DNA of 64,000 nucleotides from contig NZ_CP108383.1 in assembly GCF_035958815.1 (NCBI RefSeq), positions 5,022,001-5,086,000 on the forward strand, read 5' to 3'. Source of the DNA: Nocardia sp. NBC_01327 (GTDB lineage Bacteria; Actinomycetota; Actinomycetes; Mycobacteriales; Mycobacteriaceae). Shown piece after piece: positions 1-8,554 of this stretch. The translations under genes and the position numbers were made by a program. A model generated the notes under the pieces. The model saw only the letters and a list, made by a program, of their open reading frames with translations, did not search any database and was not told where the DNA came from. Each line of letters begins with the position of its first letter. Position 1 is the first letter of the stretch.

Positions 1-73
1 GGCGCCGCCATCCACGCACGGCCCGCCGTCCGAACCGGCGATACGCCGGTGCCTCGCTCTACCATCGGTATTC

Positions 74-628
74 GTGACATCCCTTGCGAATCGGCCGAAC
101 TCCGCGGTCCTCGTCGTCGATGTGCAGAACAGCGTCGTCGCCGACGTGTACGAGCGAGACGCCGTGGTGGCAGCGATCGGGCGCCTGGTCGGCAGGGCAC
201 GTTCCCTGCGGATTCCCGTTCTCTGGATCCAGGACATCGGCGAGGACCGTCTGCCCGGGACCGAACCGTGGCAGATCGTCCCGGAACTTGTTCCCGCCGA
301 TGATGAAGTGCGCCTGGACAAGCGCTACGGCGACAGCTTCGAGGACACCGATCTCGAGGCGGTCCTCGCGCGTCTCGGGATCGGTCGCGTGTTCGTGGCC
401 GGCGCGCAATCGGACGCCTGTATCCGGTCCACCCTGCACGGCGCGTTCGTCCGCGGCTACGACACCGTCCTCGTCTCGGACGCGCACACCACCGAAGACC
501 TCTCCGCGTGGGGCGCGCCGTCCCCTGACGCCGTCATTCGCCACACCAATCTCTACTGGCAGCACACCATCGCGCCCGGCCGCACCGCGTCGGCCATCGC
601 CACCGACGACATCGAATTCGCGAACTGA
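74..628 (+). CDS. Isochorismatase-family cysteine hydrolase
   Basis: The 184-residue protein has the usual length and order of the isochorismatase-like fold. A candidate catalytic triad is visible: Asp16 in VVDVQN, Lys83 in RLDKRYGDSF and Cys116 in SDACIRST. Family members hydrolyse isochorismate, nicotinamide or related amides in the cytoplasm; the substrate cannot be read from the sequence. The start is a GTG just before the DVQN strand. The frame stays open to the left window edge, so a longer N-terminus is possible. It stands alone, followed by a convergent acetyltransferase gene. Confidence 0.88.
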   Translation: MTSLANRPNSAVLVVDVQNSVVADVYERDAVVAAIGRLVGRARSLRIPVLWIQDIGEDRLPGTEPWQIVPELVPADDEVRLDKRYGDSFEDTDLEAVLARLGIGRVFVAGAQSDACIRSTLHGAFVRGYDTVLVSDAHTTEDLSAWGAPSPDAVIRHTNLYWQHTIAPGRTASAIATDDIEFAN

Positions 629-655
629 CCATCGCGCACCCGTATGTTCCGGTCG

Positions 656-1249
656 TCAGCTCCGTAGATCGTGGATCAGCACATCGAATCGCGGTGCCTT
701 GGGCCAGCTTTGGCGCAGGACGCCGACGCGGTACCAGCCCCATCGCAGGTACGTGTCGTAGGCGCGGGGGTTGCCGGGATGAACCAGCAGGGTCGCGCGG
801 CTCTCGGGGCGGCTGTCGAGCAATTCGTTGTGCAGGGCCTGGGCGATGCCCTGCCCGGCCAGTTCGGAGTGCACCATGATCTCGCTCAGGGCGAATGTGC
901 GCGTACCGTCCTCGACGATGAACTCGTCGATATCGTCCGAGTCGAGCATCAGGCCGCCCCACCACGCGGTATTGCGCTGCAGCGGCCAGCCCCACGCCTG
1001 ACCGCACGGCTGCTCGCCGCGGCGGGCGATGACGAGTTCGAATCCGGTGGGCCGGTTCGGGGCGGTGTACGCGTCGAACCGCTGCATGAAGGCCTGTGGT
1101 GATTCCACCGCCACACCGGAGTGGATCGCTTCGAGGTACGAGCCGCGGAAGATCGCTTCGACTTCCTCGCGGTGCTCCTGGGCCTGCATGGCGTCGAAAT
1201 GCTCGAAATGAAGTTGGTGAGTCGCTGACGTCAGGGGATCGGTGTCCAT
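656..1249 (-). CDS. GNAT-family N-acetyltransferase
   Basis: The protein has about 197 residues. The GNAT core is recognisable around SEIMVHSELAGQGIAQAL, where V-x-x-x-x-x-G-x-G-I-A is the acetyl-CoA pyrophosphate loop. It is followed by a C-terminal block PRAYDTYLRWGWYRVG, typical of acceptor-side strands. The frame is open further upstream, but the ATG chosen begins MDTDPL and has a GGGAG ribosome site about 9 nt before it. The substrate is unknown. It converges on the isochorismatase-like gene. Confidence 0.85.
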   Translation of the reverse strand: MDTDPLTSATHQLHFEHFDAMQAQEHREEVEAIFRGSYLEAIHSGVAVESPQAFMQRFDAYTAPNRPTGFELVIARRGEQPCGQAWGWPLQRNTAWWGGLMLDSDDIDEFIVEDGTRTFALSEIMVHSELAGQGIAQALHNELLDSRPESRATLLVHPGNPRAYDTYLRWGWYRVGVLRQSWPKAPRFDVLIHDLRS

Positions 1250-1522
1250 GATGTACTCCCACGCGCTGACGGGCAGTGCGGCCCTTGTCGAAACCGCAAC
1301 GCTCGTACTCAAAAGCGTATTCCTTGTGCGCGTTTCCAGGGGACGAGATCGAAATATGCAGCGTCACACAACGATTCGGATACTTCCTGACGAAAACCCT
1401 GGTGCTCGGCGTGCTCATCGACACCCCGGCGGCCGGGCCCACCATCATCGGAGGGTGCCGGGTCCGGTGTCCTGGTGCCAGGATGGACGTAGTTCCGGGC
1501 CGGACGAGGAGTGGGGTCTTGT

Positions 1523-2191
1523 ATGAATGACGAATCCGCGCCGCGGCCCAAGGGTCTGGGAAAGCGCGCCTGGGTGACCACGAAGCTGGTGCGGCGGGTG
1601 CTGCGCGGGCTGGCATGGTCGAACTTCGTGCATGTCACCGTCATCGGACGCGAGCTGGTGCCGAAGGACGGCGCGGTGATCGTGGCCAGCAATCACATTT
1701 CGATGCTGGATGCGGTGTTCCTGTGGGGTGCGCTGCGGCGGCGGGCCGTCGCCATCGCGATGGCCGAGCTGTGGTCGTGGCCGGTCGTCGGCTGGCTGGT
1801 GCGTCGACTGGGGCAGATTCCGGTCCTGCGGCGCGACAGCGAATCCGGGCAGGCCGCCCTCTCGCAGGCCGAGCAGATTCTGCGGTACGGGGGAGTACTG
1901 ATCATCTATCCGGAAGGCCGGTTGGTCCCGGCCGGTGAACGCGAGCCCTACAAGCCCGGCGTGGCGAAACTGGCGCTGGCGACGGGCGTGCCGATCATTC
2001 CCGTGTGCACCGCCGGCACCGACCGGGTGCTGCCGATGCGGCGGGTGCGCGGCGACGGCCCGGCCTTCGACCGCCGCCAGCGGGTGACCATTCGTTTCGG
2101 GACGCCCATCGACCCCGCCGATTTCGACGATGCGGACAAGCTGCTCGATCACCTGCGGCAGCGCATCGACGACCTGCGCACCACCGAGTGA
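1523..2191 (+). CDS. 1-acyl-glycerol-3-phosphate acyltransferase (PlsC family)
   Basis: PlsC-family enzymes acylate lysophosphatidic acid at the membrane to make phosphatidic acid. The acyltransferase motif I NHISMLD (N-H-x-x-x-x-D) lies near residue 60 and motif III YPEGRLVP near residue 130. A hydrophobic-basic N-terminus could act as a membrane anchor. The ATG start follows GAGGAG by about 11 nt; an in-frame GTG 12 nt upstream is less likely. At about 222 residues it is normal length for an actinomycete PlsC. Actinomycetes carry several copies, so this could act in triacylglycerol or phospholipid synthesis. Confidence 0.9.
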   Translation: MNDESAPRPKGLGKRAWVTTKLVRRVLRGLAWSNFVHVTVIGRELVPKDGAVIVASNHISMLDAVFLWGALRRRAVAIAMAELWSWPVVGWLVRRLGQIPVLRRDSESGQAALSQAEQILRYGGVLIIYPEGRLVPAGEREPYKPGVAKLALATGVPIIPVCTAGTDRVLPMRRVRGDGPAFDRRQRVTIRFGTPIDPADFDDADKLLDHLRQRIDDLRTTE

Positions 2192-2201
2192 GCCGGCATC
2201 G

Positions 2202-2942
2202 CTACGGGTGCGGGAGCGTGCTGCGTTCGGTGGTCGTCGTACTCGACGCCTCGCAGGCATAGGAGAGTCCGTACTCCGGCGTTGTCGTCTTGCTGAGGCA
2301 GCCGAAGTGCACCGCGCCCGAGGAACTCACCTGCAGTCCGGAACCGGCCGATTGAACGGCGCACAGCAACCCCGTGCTGTCCATCCGGCAGTCGTAGTCG
2401 CCGAACGTGATTCGACTCCCGTACGCCAGCGTATTGCCGGTGCCAGAGGTGAACTGGCCCGGATCACCGTGCAGGCTGCCGACACCCACCGTGCTGCCGG
2501 GGTAATCGACCCAGCCGCCCACCCAGTTCCCATGATTGTCACTCGGCTTCGGCGGTGGGTTGTCGAGTTGGACCAGACACGACAGACCGGTGGACGAGGA
2601 AGCGGCCCGGTCGTCGGTCATGCACTCGATCTTCTTCGTGGGACTGACGAAGGCGACATCGGATCCGAGATCGTTGACCGTCCCGTCCGTCGTGGTGGCG
2701 GTGTGGAACTTCGAGATATCGACGGTGCTGCCCGCATGGATCCAGGACACCACCGCGGACAACGGCGCACCGGCGGCAGGCGCCGCAGCGGGCGCGGCCT
2801 TCCCGGACGTTGTGGCCCCGCTCGCCGAGGAGCTGACGGTGGTGGGCGCCGCGACATTCGACCCGCTCGGACCACATCCGGTCAGCAGCAGTGGGATCGC
2901 CGCCGCTCCCACTCCGTACCTCGCCCAGCGGTGCAGTTTCAT
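2202..2942 (-). CDS. Putative lipoprotein, 246 aa, unknown function
   Basis: The N-terminus MKLHRWARYGVGAAAIPLLL is followed by a lipobox L-L-T-G-C with Cys23, so it should be exported and lipidated. A Ser/Thr/Ala-rich linker follows. The C-terminal domain has six regularly placed cysteines (motifs KIECMTDD, GLSCLV, DYDCRMD, LLCAVQ, FGCL, SYACE), suggesting a disulfide-stabilised extracytoplasmic fold. The ATG start is set by the signal peptide and a preceding AAAGGGTGG. No function recognised. The next gene upstream on this strand is MepB-like. Confidence 0.82.
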   Translation of the reverse strand: MKLHRWARYGVGAAAIPLLLTGCGPSGSNVAAPTTVSSSASGATTSGKAAPAAAPAAGAPLSAVVSWIHAGSTVDISKFHTATTTDGTVNDLGSDVAFVSPTKKIECMTDDRAASSSTGLSCLVQLDNPPPKPSDNHGNWVGGWVDYPGSTVGVGSLHGDPGQFTSGTGNTLAYGSRITFGDYDCRMDSTGLLCAVQSAGSGLQVSSSGAVHFGCLSKTTTPEYGLSYACEASSTTTTERSTLPHP

Positions 2943-3024
2943 CCGACGTTCCACCCTTTCGCGCCCGGCGGCGACGGCGCTCCGAAGCCGGTCAGAGTGT
3001 GGCACAACAAATGTGCGCAACCCG

Positions 3025-3582
3025 CTATGGGTGGTAGAGCGCGCGGGCGCGGGCGGTGTCGACCGGCTCATCCAGGTGCAGAAAGTAATTCAGCTGCCAA
3101 GTCTGCGCCGTGCCGGCCTGCCGGTTGGTGGTGCGCACCCAGGGCGGATAGACGCGGAAGGCCCGCTTGCCGCCGGACCCGTTCGCGGAGACGACACCCT
3201 GCCGGCGCAGCACATCCACGGGAAAGACGAACTGCCCGAAGTACTGCCGCTCTCGGCTGCTGATGACGAACAGGTCGACCGGATCGGCGGCGTCGAAGGG
3301 TGCGATGGGCCCGCCCGGCGATCGCTTCCAGACGGTGACGAACTGGCCGACCTTGGTGGGCGTCGTCTTCGCCGCACGGAAACGGACAGCGCGGCCGTCG
3401 AGGAGGAATTCGTGCGCGGTGTAGGCGGCGCTCTCGGCCTCGGGACGTGGCTGCGAACAGGCGAATCCGCAGGGGTCGTAGACGAGGGCTTTCGCGTCGA
3501 GCAGATCGGCGTGCAGGGTGGCGCCGACCGGCCACGGTGCGAATCCGAGAAGTTCGGCGGAGTGGTCGCGGCCGGTAGTCAT
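3025..3582 (-). CDS. MepB-family protein
   Basis: The 185-residue protein matches the MepB family in length and pattern: an N-terminal SAELLGFAPWPVG segment, the middle block KTTPTKVGQFVTVWKRSPGG, and C-terminal RAFRVYPPWVRTTNRQA. MepB was named from the Staphylococcus aureus mepRAB locus, and its biochemical role is unknown. There is no signal peptide or membrane segment, so it should be cytoplasmic. The ATG start gives the standard family length. Confidence 0.85.
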   Translation of the reverse strand: MTTGRDHSAELLGFAPWPVGATLHADLLDAKALVYDPCGFACSQPRPEAESAAYTAHEFLLDGRAVRFRAAKTTPTKVGQFVTVWKRSPGGPIAPFDAADPVDLFVISSRERQYFGQFVFPVDVLRRQGVVSANGSGGKRAFRVYPPWVRTTNRQAGTAQTWQLNYFLHLDEPVDTARARALYHP

Positions 3583-3637
3583 TGCTTCACCCTGTCATGG
3601 GCCGTGATCATGATCCGGCGGAGCCTGACCGGAGCCG

Positions 3638-4972
3638 CTACGGAACCGAGACGGGGGAGTCGCAGCTGGCCGGGGGATCGACCAGCCCGCAGTCGGAGGG
3701 CCCGCGCACTGGCACGTAACTGGCGGGCACACCGTTCCTGGCGACGATCTGCCGGTAGGTGTCCACCGCCTCGGTGGGCTGGCGCGTCAGATTCCCGTCG
3801 GCGCGCACGTCCACCGTGTAGAGGCCGAAACGTGGTGCGTACGAGCCCCATTCGTAGTTGTCGGTAATGCTCCAGTAGTTGTATCCGACCACATTGATGC
3901 CGTCGGCCTTGGCGCGCTGCAGCCAGTAGACGGTATCGCGCATGTGATCGGAGCGGGTGTAGCCGTCCGCCCGCGGATTTCCGGCCTCGGTGGGCATCCC
4001 GTTCTCCACGATCCACAGCGGTTTGTTCGGGAACAGCTTCGAATAGTGTTGCAGCGCATAGTAGATGCCCTCGGGCCGCACCGGCAGATTCCACATGCCC
4101 ACGGCCGTGGGGGCCGAGCCGTCAGGCTGGGCGACGGCATTGGATCTGGGCGGCTCGTACCCGAAGTAGTAGTCCACGCCGATGAAATCGAGCTGGTCGC
4201 CGATGCGGTCCATGAGCGGACCGTTGACCTCGGATTCGGCCCCGGCGACATAACCGACATTGCTGGTCACCTGCGCATTGGGCTGCACCTGGTGGATGTA
4301 GTCGTAGATCTGATTGTGCGCATCGGCGACCCGGTCGAGCATGGTGTCGGCGTCGGTATTGTTCAGCCGCACCTCGTGCATGATGTAGGCGACCGGCTCA
4401 TTGATGGTGACCCACACCGGGTTTCGCACGGCGTACCGGTCCACCACCTTGCGCATATTGGTGAGCCAGTCCGCCACGATGCCGGGATTGTTCCAGCCCC
4501 CGCGGTCGGCCTCCCAGCCCGGATACACCCAGTGATCGAGTGTCAGCATGGGCTGCATCCCGGCCTGGACAATATCGTTGACGACCGAATCGTAGAAGGC
4601 GAACCCGTCCTCGTCCCAGGCGTCCGGGGTGGGTTGCAGGCGCGCCCACTCGATGCCGACGCGGAAGACCTTGACCCCGAGTCCGGCGGCGAGGGCGATA
4701 TCGGAGGGGTAGCGCGAGCGGAAGTCGATGGAGTCCTGATATTTGTCCCAGCTCGGATTGGCCGCGATATAGCGCAGCCAATTGCTGTCGGGCGCATGGC
4801 CCTCGGACTGGAATCCCGAGGCCGCGACGCCCCATCGGAAGTTCTCGCCGAGCGACCCGTGCGCGGCCGACGTCGCCGCCGGCGGGGTGGCGTGTCCGAC
4901 GGCAGCCACCGGCAGCAGTGTCGAGGCCGTGGCGATCCCGGCCAGGACGAGTCGGCGCAGGCGTCTGTGCAT
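3638..4972 (-). CDS. Secreted glycoside hydrolase family 1 enzyme (copy A)
   Basis: The 444-residue protein starts with a signal peptide (basic MHRRLRRL, hydrophobic stretch, A-x-A-like cleavage near residue 28). The GH1 barrel follows, with acid/base Glu192 in TINEP and nucleophile Glu323 in IVENGMPT. Substrate-site strands such as FQSEGHAPDSNW near the N-terminus are present. It should hydrolyse beta-glycosides outside the membrane. The C-terminal tail carries two cysteines (C-G-L-V-D-x5-C) shared with copy B. It is a tandem paralogue of the next gene, in the same direction, with a 158-bp gap. Confidence 0.9.
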   Translation of the reverse strand: MHRRLRRLVLAGIATASTLLPVAAVGHATPPAATSAAHGSLGENFRWGVAASGFQSEGHAPDSNWLRYIAANPSWDKYQDSIDFRSRYPSDIALAAGLGVKVFRVGIEWARLQPTPDAWDEDGFAFYDSVVNDIVQAGMQPMLTLDHWVYPGWEADRGGWNNPGIVADWLTNMRKVVDRYAVRNPVWVTINEPVAYIMHEVRLNNTDADTMLDRVADAHNQIYDYIHQVQPNAQVTSNVGYVAGAESEVNGPLMDRIGDQLDFIGVDYYFGYEPPRSNAVAQPDGSAPTAVGMWNLPVRPEGIYYALQHYSKLFPNKPLWIVENGMPTEAGNPRADGYTRSDHMRDTVYWLQRAKADGINVVGYNYWSITDNYEWGSYAPRFGLYTVDVRADGNLTRQPTEAVDTYRQIVARNGVPASYVPVRGPSDCGLVDPPASCDSPVSVP

Positions 4973-5130
4973 CGGAGCTCCTCCTCCGGGACGAGTGGTC
5001 GAAATGTCCCGTTTGGAGGGTAGCTGGCAGATTGCCGAATTTCCGTGCAGCAGGATGCGTGTCGGAGGAAGCGTGGGTGCGGCCGATCACAGACCGCCGG
5101 TCGAGTTCCGGGCCGCGGCCGCCGCGACGG

Positions 5131-6456
5131 TTACCGCGGCGCTGCCACCGGGTCGGTGCAGCTGTCGAGCGCGTCCACCAGTGAGCACGTCGTCGCGGCC
5201 CTGGTCGGCAGATAATCCGCCGGAACACCCCCGTCGCGCGTGATGCTCCGGTAGGCCTCGACCGCATCGGTCGGGCGTCGGGTCAGCGCCGGATCGGTGA
5301 GCACATCGACCGTGTACAGCCCGAAACGGGGTGTGTAGGAACCCCATTCGTAATTGTCGGTCAGACTCCAGTAGTTGTAGCCCATCACGTTCATGCCGTC
5401 GGCCTTGGCGCGCTGGATCCAATACATGGTGTCGCGCAGGTCATCCGCGCGGCTGTAGCCGTCGAAGCGCGGCTGCCCGTTCTCGGTGGGCATGCCGTTC
5501 TCGATGATGTAGAGCGGCTTGCCGGGGAACAGCTGCGCGAAATGGCGCAGCGTGTAATAGATGCCGTCGGCCTGCATCGGCAGCTTCCACAGCGCCGACT
5601 GCCCGTAGGCGGTGTATTCCGCGGCCACATCGGCGGACATGCCGTAGTAGTAGTCGATGCCGACATAGTCCAGCTTGGCCGCGATCTTGTCGAGGATCGC
5701 GCCGTTGACCACCGGATCGGCCGCCGGAATGTAGGCGACATTGCTGGTGACCATCGCGCCGGGCTGCACCTGGTGGATGTAGTCGTAGATGCTGTTGTGC
5801 GCGGCGGCGAGTCGGTCCTGCATGGTGAGCACGCCGGTGATCGGCAGGCCGCCGTTGCGCACCTCGTTCATTATGTACGCGGTCGGTTCGTTGATGGTCA
5901 CCCACAGCGGATCATCGCCCGCGTACCGGTCGACCACGGTGCGCATATTGGTGAGCCAGTCCGACACCATGCCGGGATTGCCCCAGCCGCCGCGATCGGC
6001 CTCCCAGCCCGGATACACCCAGTGGTCCAGGGTCAGCATGGGCCGCATGCCCGCCGCGCGGATGGCGGCGATCACCCTGTCGTAGAAGGCGAATCCGGCC
6101 TCGTCCCATACCCCCGGCTGCGGCTGCACGCGCGCCCATTCGATGCTGAGGCGGTACACGTTCACGCCCAGGTTCTTGGCGAGTGCGATATCGGAGGCGT
6201 AGCGGCTGTAGAAGTCGACACTGTCGCCGTAGCGGTCGTAGTCGGGATGCGTAGCGCTGTAGCGCAGCCAATTGCTATCGGGCGCATGGCCTTCGGATTG
6301 GAAGCCCGCGGTGGCCACACCCCAGTAGAAGTCGCCGCCGAGCGGGGGCAGTGCGGCCGGGGCCGGGCGGGCCTGGGCGGGAACAGCACTCGCGAGCAGT
6401 GCGGTGGCGACCGCGGCCAGGGTGGCGAGCGCGTGACGGCGGGTGTGCGGTCGCAA
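5131..6456 (-). CDS. Secreted glycoside hydrolase family 1 enzyme (copy B)
   Basis: The 441-residue paralogue of copy A is alignable along its whole length with few gaps. It has a signal peptide ending in a VPAQA-type cleavage site, acid/base Glu190 in TINEP and nucleophile Glu319 in IIENGMPT. Long blocks such as TLDHWVYPGWEADRGGW are identical in both copies. The loop before the nucleophile (SADVAAEYTAYGQSALW here) differs most, so substrate preference may have diverged. As in copy A, the C-terminal region ends in a conserved Cys pair. Confidence 0.9.
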   Translation of the reverse strand: MRPHTRRHALATLAAVATALLASAVPAQARPAPAALPPLGGDFYWGVATAGFQSEGHAPDSNWLRYSATHPDYDRYGDSVDFYSRYASDIALAKNLGVNVYRLSIEWARVQPQPGVWDEAGFAFYDRVIAAIRAAGMRPMLTLDHWVYPGWEADRGGWGNPGMVSDWLTNMRTVVDRYAGDDPLWVTINEPTAYIMNEVRNGGLPITGVLTMQDRLAAAHNSIYDYIHQVQPGAMVTSNVAYIPAADPVVNGAILDKIAAKLDYVGIDYYYGMSADVAAEYTAYGQSALWKLPMQADGIYYTLRHFAQLFPGKPLYIIENGMPTENGQPRFDGYSRADDLRDTMYWIQRAKADGMNVMGYNYWSLTDNYEWGSYTPRFGLYTVDVLTDPALTRRPTDAVEAYRSITRDGGVPADYLPTRAATTCSLVDALDSCTDPVAAPR

Positions 6457-6465
6457 GGGGACTCC

Positions 6466-7098
6466 TCATCGGACAACAATTGAACTGGGCGGCCGTCCAG
6501 CATTATGGCGGACCCGTGCCCGCAGGACACGGGGTTCGCTCGAATGCGTCGATCCGATCGGGCGATCGAGATAGCGGGAGGCTAACTCCCGGGGTCCGAG
6601 ATCCTCCAGCAATTCGAACCCCGTGTCGTTCAGGAATCCGGGCAGGGCGGCGGTGCGGTGCGCCGGATGGTCGAAGACGATCTCGCTCCCGGTCGCGAGA
6701 GCACTCACCCGCTGTAGCGTCACGGTGACGCTCGTGCAGTTCCGATGCCCGGTCGGCAGCGGAACGGCAGCAGTGGCGTGAACGTCGTCGCCGCTACCGC
6801 GTCGTGTCGTCGGCAGCCCGGTCTCGAGCCGGATGACGAATACTGCTGCGTGGTGGTCCAATTCGGCTGCCGCCGAAGCGAGATCGAGGTCAGGGCCGGT
6901 GATCTCGAAGACGCGCAGGCCCGGATACGGGTTGTGGGAGGCGAAGGTGTCCAATGCCGTCCCGAGCAGGACGACCTGCCGCGTTCCTGCTGAGACGGCC
7001 TCCGCGAGCGCGTCCTCGGCGAACCGGCAGCGGGCGGCGGTGAGCAGGCGGCGCTGTGCGCTCGCGCGTCGTGCGGCCGGAGTCGCGGCAATCGTCAT
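6466..7098 (-). CDS. Shortened LCM-family (TIGR00027-type) SAM methyltransferase
   Basis: The start resembles the mycobacterial/nocardial putative methyltransferases: RFAEDALAEAVSAGTRQVVL is followed by LGTALDTFA (usually LGAGLDTR), then RVFEI in place of the SAM-contacting acidic strand. At 210 residues it is about a third shorter than the usual ~300, and the central region between the SAM site and the C-terminal strands is reduced. It may therefore be a degenerate or specialised member. No partner gene is evident; it lies 9 bp upstream of the GH1 copy B start. Confidence 0.6.
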   Translation of the reverse strand: MTIAATPAARRASAQRRLLTAARCRFAEDALAEAVSAGTRQVVLLGTALDTFASHNPYPGLRVFEITGPDLDLASAAAELDHHAAVFVIRLETGLPTTRRGSGDDVHATAAVPLPTGHRNCTSVTVTLQRVSALATGSEIVFDHPAHRTAALPGFLNDTGFELLEDLGPRELASRYLDRPIGSTHSSEPRVLRARVRHNAGRPPSSIVVR

Positions 7099-7125
7099 GT
7101 CCGGAACCTGTACGCGTGCAATCGA

Positions 7126-7677
7126 TCAGACGTCCGAAGACGGCGTCCCACCGGGCTGCGGCGGCTGACCACCGGGCTGCGGCGGCTGACCCGGGTGGCC
7201 TGGCTGACCCGGGTGGCCTGGTTGTCCCGGCTGGCCGGGCCGGGGCGGTTGTCCCGGCTGCGGCGGCCAGCCCATGGTCGGCGGGGTGGGCGGCCAGCCC
7301 GGAACCTGCGGCATCTTCGGCATTTCCGGCATCGGCGGCATCTCGGGCATGCTGTGGAACGGCGGCGGTGGCGCGATCGGCATCCCGCTCCCGCCGCCGC
7401 CGAACCGCTGGAACGCGGCCTGCCGGGAGGTCCCGAAGATCTCTCCGACCTCCGCCCAGGTGCGGCCCTCGTCGCGGGCCTGCTGCACCAGCGAGCGCAG
7501 CACATCGTCGACGACATTGTCGAGACTGCGCGCGGCGCGCAGTGCGGCCATGACCGAGGGGGTCGGTGTGCCCTCGGCCGGGTGCAGGACCTCGGAGACG
7601 AACGTGGCATTGGTGGACAACATTTTTGCCAGGATTGCCCGCTCGTCGGCGGGATCTCTGTGCTGCGCTTCGGTCAT
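7126..7677 (-). CDS. HTH protein with Pro/Gly-rich tail
   Basis: The first ~100 residues end in a helix-turn-helix-like segment, RTWAEVGEIFGTSRQAAFQR, similar to sigma-r4/MerR-like recognition helices of actinobacterial small regulators. The remaining ~85 residues are low complexity: PEM/PKM repeats, then about seven copies of GQPxxP, encoded by short near-identical DNA repeats at about 7160-7260. The start ATG (MTEAQH) has no clear ribosome site. A TGTAAA-N7-TTTACA palindrome sits 1 bp upstream, and an alternative ATG lies inside it. It is probably an autoregulated DNA-binding protein; the tail may mediate interactions. Confidence 0.65.
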   Translation of the reverse strand: MTEAQHRDPADERAILAKMLSTNATFVSEVLHPAEGTPTPSVMAALRAARSLDNVVDDVLRSLVQQARDEGRTWAEVGEIFGTSRQAAFQRFGGGGSGMPIAPPPPFHSMPEMPPMPEMPKMPQVPGWPPTPPTMGWPPQPGQPPRPGQPGQPGHPGQPGHPGQPPQPGGQPPQPGGTPSSDV

Positions 7678-7678
7678 A

Positions 7679-7697
7679 TGTAAACGATGCATTTACA
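7679..7697. promoter_or_regulatory. Candidate operator TGTAAA-N7-TTTACA
   Basis: TGTAAACGATGCATTTACA is a palindrome with perfect 6-bp arms and a 7-bp spacer, directly before the HTH gene start. A related half, CGATTTACAT, lies about 30 bp further upstream of that gene. The position suggests autoregulation by the adjacent HTH protein (inference). Confidence 0.5.
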
Positions 7698-7756
7698 CGT
7701 GGGACCTTGTCAAGGAACGATTTACATACCGCCGCTGCCCGGAGGTTGCCGCGCTG

Positions 7757-8518
7757 CTACGCGGTCGCGCCGCCGTCGACGACAAGATCGTGGCCGACCA
7801 TGAAGCTCGACTCCTCGGAGGCCAGCCACACCACGGCGGCGGCGATCTCGGCCGGTGTGCCGACCCGTGCGACGGGCACGGCGGAACTGATCCTGGCGTC
7901 CCGATCGGCCCGGGTCTCATTGGGGCGGAAGGACATCGGAGTATCGGTGGCCCCCGGGCTGACCGCATTGATCCGCACGCCGTCGGCAATGTGATCGCGC
8001 GCCGCGGTGCGGCTCAGGACGCTGACGGCGGCCTTGGAGGCGGCGTAGGCGGCCATGCCCGGGCGCCTGCCGTGCGCACCGATATTGGAGGCCATATTGA
8101 CGATGACCCCGCCGCCGTGGGCGCGCATATGCCTGATTTCATGCTTCATCGCCAGGAAAACACCGGTCAGATTGACCCCCAGCACCTTCGACCACACGTC
8201 CTCGTCGAGATCGGCGACGGGCGCGCCCTTCCCGAAGATCCCGGCACTGTTGAACGCGATATGCAGACCGCCGTGCCGGCGCACCACCTCGTCCACCAGC
8301 TCCGCGACCTGCGCGCTGTCGGTCACATCCGCGGCCACCCAGTCGATCCTGCAGTCGGCGGCGGGGATTCGGGCCGCGGCCGCGGCGAGCGTATCGGCAT
8401 TGCGGCCCGCCAGCACCACCGTCGCTCCGAGATCGGCGAAGGCCTGCGCCGTCGCACCGGCGATCACTCCCGCGCCGCCGGTGATGAGCACGACCTTGTC
8501 GTCGAAACGTGCGCCCAT
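7757..8518 (-). CDS. Short-chain dehydrogenase/reductase (SDR)
   Basis: This 253-residue classical SDR has the cofactor loop TGGAGVIAG near residue 14 (variant of TGxxxGIG), an NSAG motif, the catalytic Ser in NMASNIG and a Y-A-A-S-K active site. The C-terminus ends WLASEESSFMVGHDLVVDGG, as in beta-ketoacyl reductase-like SDRs. It should be a cytoplasmic NAD(P)-dependent oxidoreductase; substrate unknown. It lies 36 bp downstream of a TetR gene on the same strand, and the gap holds a half-operator shared with the TetR promoter. Confidence 0.88.
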   Translation of the reverse strand: MGARFDDKVVLITGGAGVIAGATAQAFADLGATVVLAGRNADTLAAAAARIPAADCRIDWVAADVTDSAQVAELVDEVVRRHGGLHIAFNSAGIFGKGAPVADLDEDVWSKVLGVNLTGVFLAMKHEIRHMRAHGGGVIVNMASNIGAHGRRPGMAAYAASKAAVSVLSRTAARDHIADGVRINAVSPGATDTPMSFRPNETRADRDARISSAVPVARVGTPAEIAAAVVWLASEESSFMVGHDLVVDGGATA

Positions 8519-8538
8519 GGCTGAACCCTTCTTTCTGT

Positions 8539-8551
8539 AACGATCAGTCTT
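8539..8551 (-). promoter_or_regulatory. Candidate TetR operator half-site before the SDR
   Basis: On the minus strand this reads AAGACTGATCGTT. Its core GACTGATCG is also in the palindrome upstream of the TetR gene at 9160-9171. It lies in the 36-bp gap between the TetR stop and the SDR start. Confidence 0.45.
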
Positions 8552-8554
8552 GAA

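Noticed and set aside
7150..7270. CRISPR-like or tandem DNA repeat
   Set aside because: The repetition is the coding sequence of the Pro/Gly-rich tail; no spacer-repeat pattern.
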